DNA from: Peterkaempfera podocarpi
GTDB taxonomy: Bacteria > Actinomycetota > Actinomycetes > Streptomycetales > Streptomycetaceae
Direction of reading: 5' to 3'
DNA: 64,000 nt
NCBI RefSeq assembly: GCF_042466665.1
Contig: NZ_CP162102.1
Span: 5,952,001-6,016,000 of the forward strand
Shown here: piece after piece, positions 62,268 through 64,000 of the stretch
Layout of the letters: each line of letters opens with the position of its first letter
Position numbering within the stretch: the stretch's first letter is position 1
Translations under genes and position numbers: made by a program
Notes under the pieces: generated by a model
Database searches by the model: none
The model's input: the letters and a program-made list of their open reading frames with translations, nothing else
Told to the model about the DNA's origin: nothing

Positions 62268-64000
62268 CCACCGCTGACCAGCCGGCCCGCGCGGTCACGG
62301 ACCCCGTCGGCCTGATAACGGACCTGATCACACGCGTCGAGAAGGCGCTCGATCACGCGGCCGTCCGGGCCGTAGTTCTCGGCGTCGTCGGCGGCCGTGC
62401 GAAGTCGCGCCGGCTCGCCGAAGCCCTGGAGGCCCAGCCCGAGGTCCTGACCGACGGCCGTTCTCCAGCACTCCGGGCCGTCGGCGACCTGCTGATCGCC
62501 CTCCGCAAGGCCGGAGCCGTGACGATCTCGCCGCCGGTCTGCCGCGACTGCGGCAAGCACCTGCGGACCTTCCAGCGCCGAGGCCAGGACTGGTTCTGCT
62601 CGGTCTGTGGGCAGGAGAGCGCCGAGTGCGCCGCCTGCGGCAACACCCGGCGGATCTCCATGCGGGACCGCATCGGGCGGCCGCGCTGTTCGATGTGTCC
62701 GGACACCGATCCCCGCGACCCGCTCGACGTCATCCATGAGGTGATCACCAGGATCAGTCCGGCCGCCGACCGCGAGATCGTCGCCGACGCGGTCCGCCAG
62801 TCCGCTCCCCGCCCCTCCTACCAGCAGAAACTGGCCTGGTCCTTGGAGGACAACCCCCGCCTGCTGACCGGGGAGGGGCACCTGGCTCCCCTTCGCGCCA
62901 TCCCGCGGTTCATCGAGTTGCTGCACGCCGCCGGCGTCCCAGGCATCGTCCGGCCGGCCTGCCCCCGCTGCCGGCGCGTCGTCCGGATCGACAAGCCCCT
63001 CGACGGCCAGCGGGTCTGCCGCAACTGCATCGCCAAGTCCCGCATCGAAGAGTGCTCACGCTGCAGCACCCGACGCGAACCCGCCACCCGCGACGCCCAA
63101 GGCCGGCCGCTGTGTCCGCACTGCCTGATCACCGATCCCGCCAACCTGGAGACCTGCATCGTCTGCGGCAACCGCCGCATGGTCAGCACCCGGACTCCCG
63201 ATGGTCCGATCTGCCCCAACTGTCGTCCTCTGCCCACGCTGGTCTGCTCGATCTGCGGCCGGACGGCACCCTGCATGCTCTCGAAGCTGACCGGGCAGCC
63301 CCGCTGCGGCCGTTGCAACCAGCGAGAAGTGCACTGCACCGTCTGCGGACGCTTCCGCGACATCCACTCCGGCACCGTCGATGCCCCCGTCTGCGGCCCC
63401 TGCACGAAGCCGGACGCCGAACTCTGGCGCCCCTGCCCGACCTGCGGCGAGGCCGAACGGCTCACCACACCCGGCCCCTGCCGCCGCTGCACGCTCAAGC
63501 AGCGGCTCGTCGGCCTCCTCACCGACGACACCGGCGCCGTCCCGCCGAAGCTGCAGGCTCTCCACGACGCCCTGGCCAGCACCGAGCGGACGGCGACGGC
63601 CATGAGTTGGCTCTCGAAAGGCATCGTCTCCACCGTCCTGTCCGACCTGGCCTCCGGCCAACGTCCCCTGACCCACGAGGCCCTGGACGAACTCCCCGAC
63701 AGCAAGGTCGTCGAGCACATCCGCAGCGTCCTCGTGGCCGCGGACGCCCTCCCGCCCCGGGACGAGCAGATGGTCCGCCTCGAACGGCACGTGAAGGATC
63801 TCGTCGCCTCCCACGCCACCCCCGAGGGGCGGCAGATCCTGCACCGCTACGCGACCTGGCACCTGATCCGTCGGCTTCGCCGCCGAAGCCGTGGCAACGA
63901 CATCACGCACACCCAGCTCAACGTCGTACGCGTGCACCTGAGGGCCGCCGTCTATCTGCTGGACTGGCTCGCGGACCAGGACCTGACGCTGGCGAACTGC
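62264..64000 (+). CDS. Zinc-ribbon-rich protein, likely recombinase 4 (3' end outside window)
   Basis: GTG 62264 overlaps the HTH stop (GTGA) and the frame stays open to base 64000, 579 codons. From about residue 89 there are at least nine paired CxxC knuckles (for example CRDCGKH, CAACGNTRR, CPRCRRVV, CIVCGNRR, CSICGRT, CTVCGRF, CPTCGE). From about residue 500 the sequence becomes helical (LHRYATWHLIRRLRRRSRGND; LNVVRVHLRAAVYLLDWLADQDL), the look of a SAM-like core-binding domain of tyrosine recombinases. The catalytic domain, if any, lies past the window. Confidence 0.65.
   Translation, partial: MTTADQPARAVTDPVGLITDLITRVEKALDHAAVRAVVLGVVGGRAKSRRLAEALEAQPEVLTDGRSPALRAVGDLLIALRKAGAVTISPPVCRDCGKHLRTFQRRGQDWFCSVCGQESAECAACGNTRRISMRDRIGRPRCSMCPDTDPRDPLDVIHEVITRISPAADREIVADAVRQSAPRPSYQQKLAWSLEDNPRLLTGEGHLAPLRAIPRFIELLHAAGVPGIVRPACPRCRRVVRIDKPLDGQRVCRNCIAKSRIEECSRCSTRREPATRDAQGRPLCPHCLITDPANLETCIVCGNRRMVSTRTPDGPICPNCRPLPTLVCSICGRTAPCMLSKLTGQPRCGRCNQREVHCTVCGRFRDIHSGTVDAPVCGPCTKPDAELWRPCPTCGEAERLTTPGPCRRCTLKQRLVGLLTDDTGAVPPKLQALHDALASTERTATAMSWLSKGIVSTVLSDLASGQRPLTHEALDELPDSKVVEHIRSVLVAADALPPRDEQMVRLERHVKDLVASHATPEGRQILHRYATWHLIRRLRRRSRGNDITHTQLNVVRVHLRAAVYLLDWLADQDLTLANC

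Overview
The window is high-GC actinobacterial chromosome. GC-rich codon use, GTG/TTG starts, StiP/HAD tellurium-type genes, a PucR regulator and an FmdB zinc ribbon all suggest Streptomycetaceae (Streptomyces, Kitasatospora or Streptacidiphilus). It looks like a chromosome-core edge (about 1-6.8 kb), then a tRNA-anchored accessory region (6.8-41.5 kb), a catabolic and redox region (42-54.4 kb), and a second mobile-element zone (54.5 kb to the end).

1-6.8 kb: the C-terminal part of a StiP-like PRTase/PELOTA protein, a HAD hydrolase, a 202-bp tandem repeat, a GT-C-like membrane protein, small conserved proteins and a coiled-coil protein, ending at an intact tRNA-Val(UAC).

6.8-41.5 kb: the 3' half of the tRNA plus about 31 bp downstream recurs as a direct repeat at 27092 and 38279, so the tRNA was probably an attachment site used repeatedly. 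The first segment (about 20 kb) carries a divergent pair: a 1470-aa secreted protein with ricin-B and LamG domains, and an RHS polymorphic toxin of about 2700 aa (frameshifted) with two embedded lectin domains. The RHS C-terminal tip looks like a nucleic-acid deaminase and is followed by a candidate immunity gene of lower GC. Next come a DUF1963 remnant, an ISAs1 transposase split by a 2.5-kb serine-recombinase element with inverted terminal repeats, a DUF4259/Imm21 immunity-like gene and a RelE/HigB-type toxin-antitoxin pair. The second segment (about 11 kb) holds an RHS N-terminal fragment cut by an IS, an ArsR regulator, a serine hydrolase, an alpha/beta hydrolase coupled to a polar amino-acid ABC transporter, and a tandem toxin-antitoxin array. 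The toxin-antitoxin/att unit (about 1.1 kb) is present at both ends of this segment. Remnants of a serine recombinase, murJ, a TetR regulator, IS481 and IS256 follow.

42-54.4 kb: a CoA-dependent degradation cluster (3-hydroxyacyl-CoA dehydrogenase, YWTD beta-propeller, acyl-CoA ligase, PucR regulator, acyl-CoA dehydrogenase, class III CoA-transferase, enoyl-CoA hydratase, unusual cytochrome P450), then an aldo/keto reductase divergent from a MerR regulator across a promoter with a 19-bp spacer and overlapping dyads.

54.5-64 kb: the 3' remnant of a group II intron (RT tail and domain V) split by an intact IS256-type element, an IS5 remnant, then a compact array of three tyrosine recombinases, an HTH protein and a zinc-ribbon-rich protein that runs off the window. 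The first two recombinases match the size order of Tn554 TnpA/TnpB. The second is broken by an 11-bp tandem duplication.

Several otherwise intact genes (RHS, solute-binding protein, CoA-transferase, TetR fragment) carry single frameshifts next to GGCC-rich runs. These may be assembly errors rather than real inactivation.
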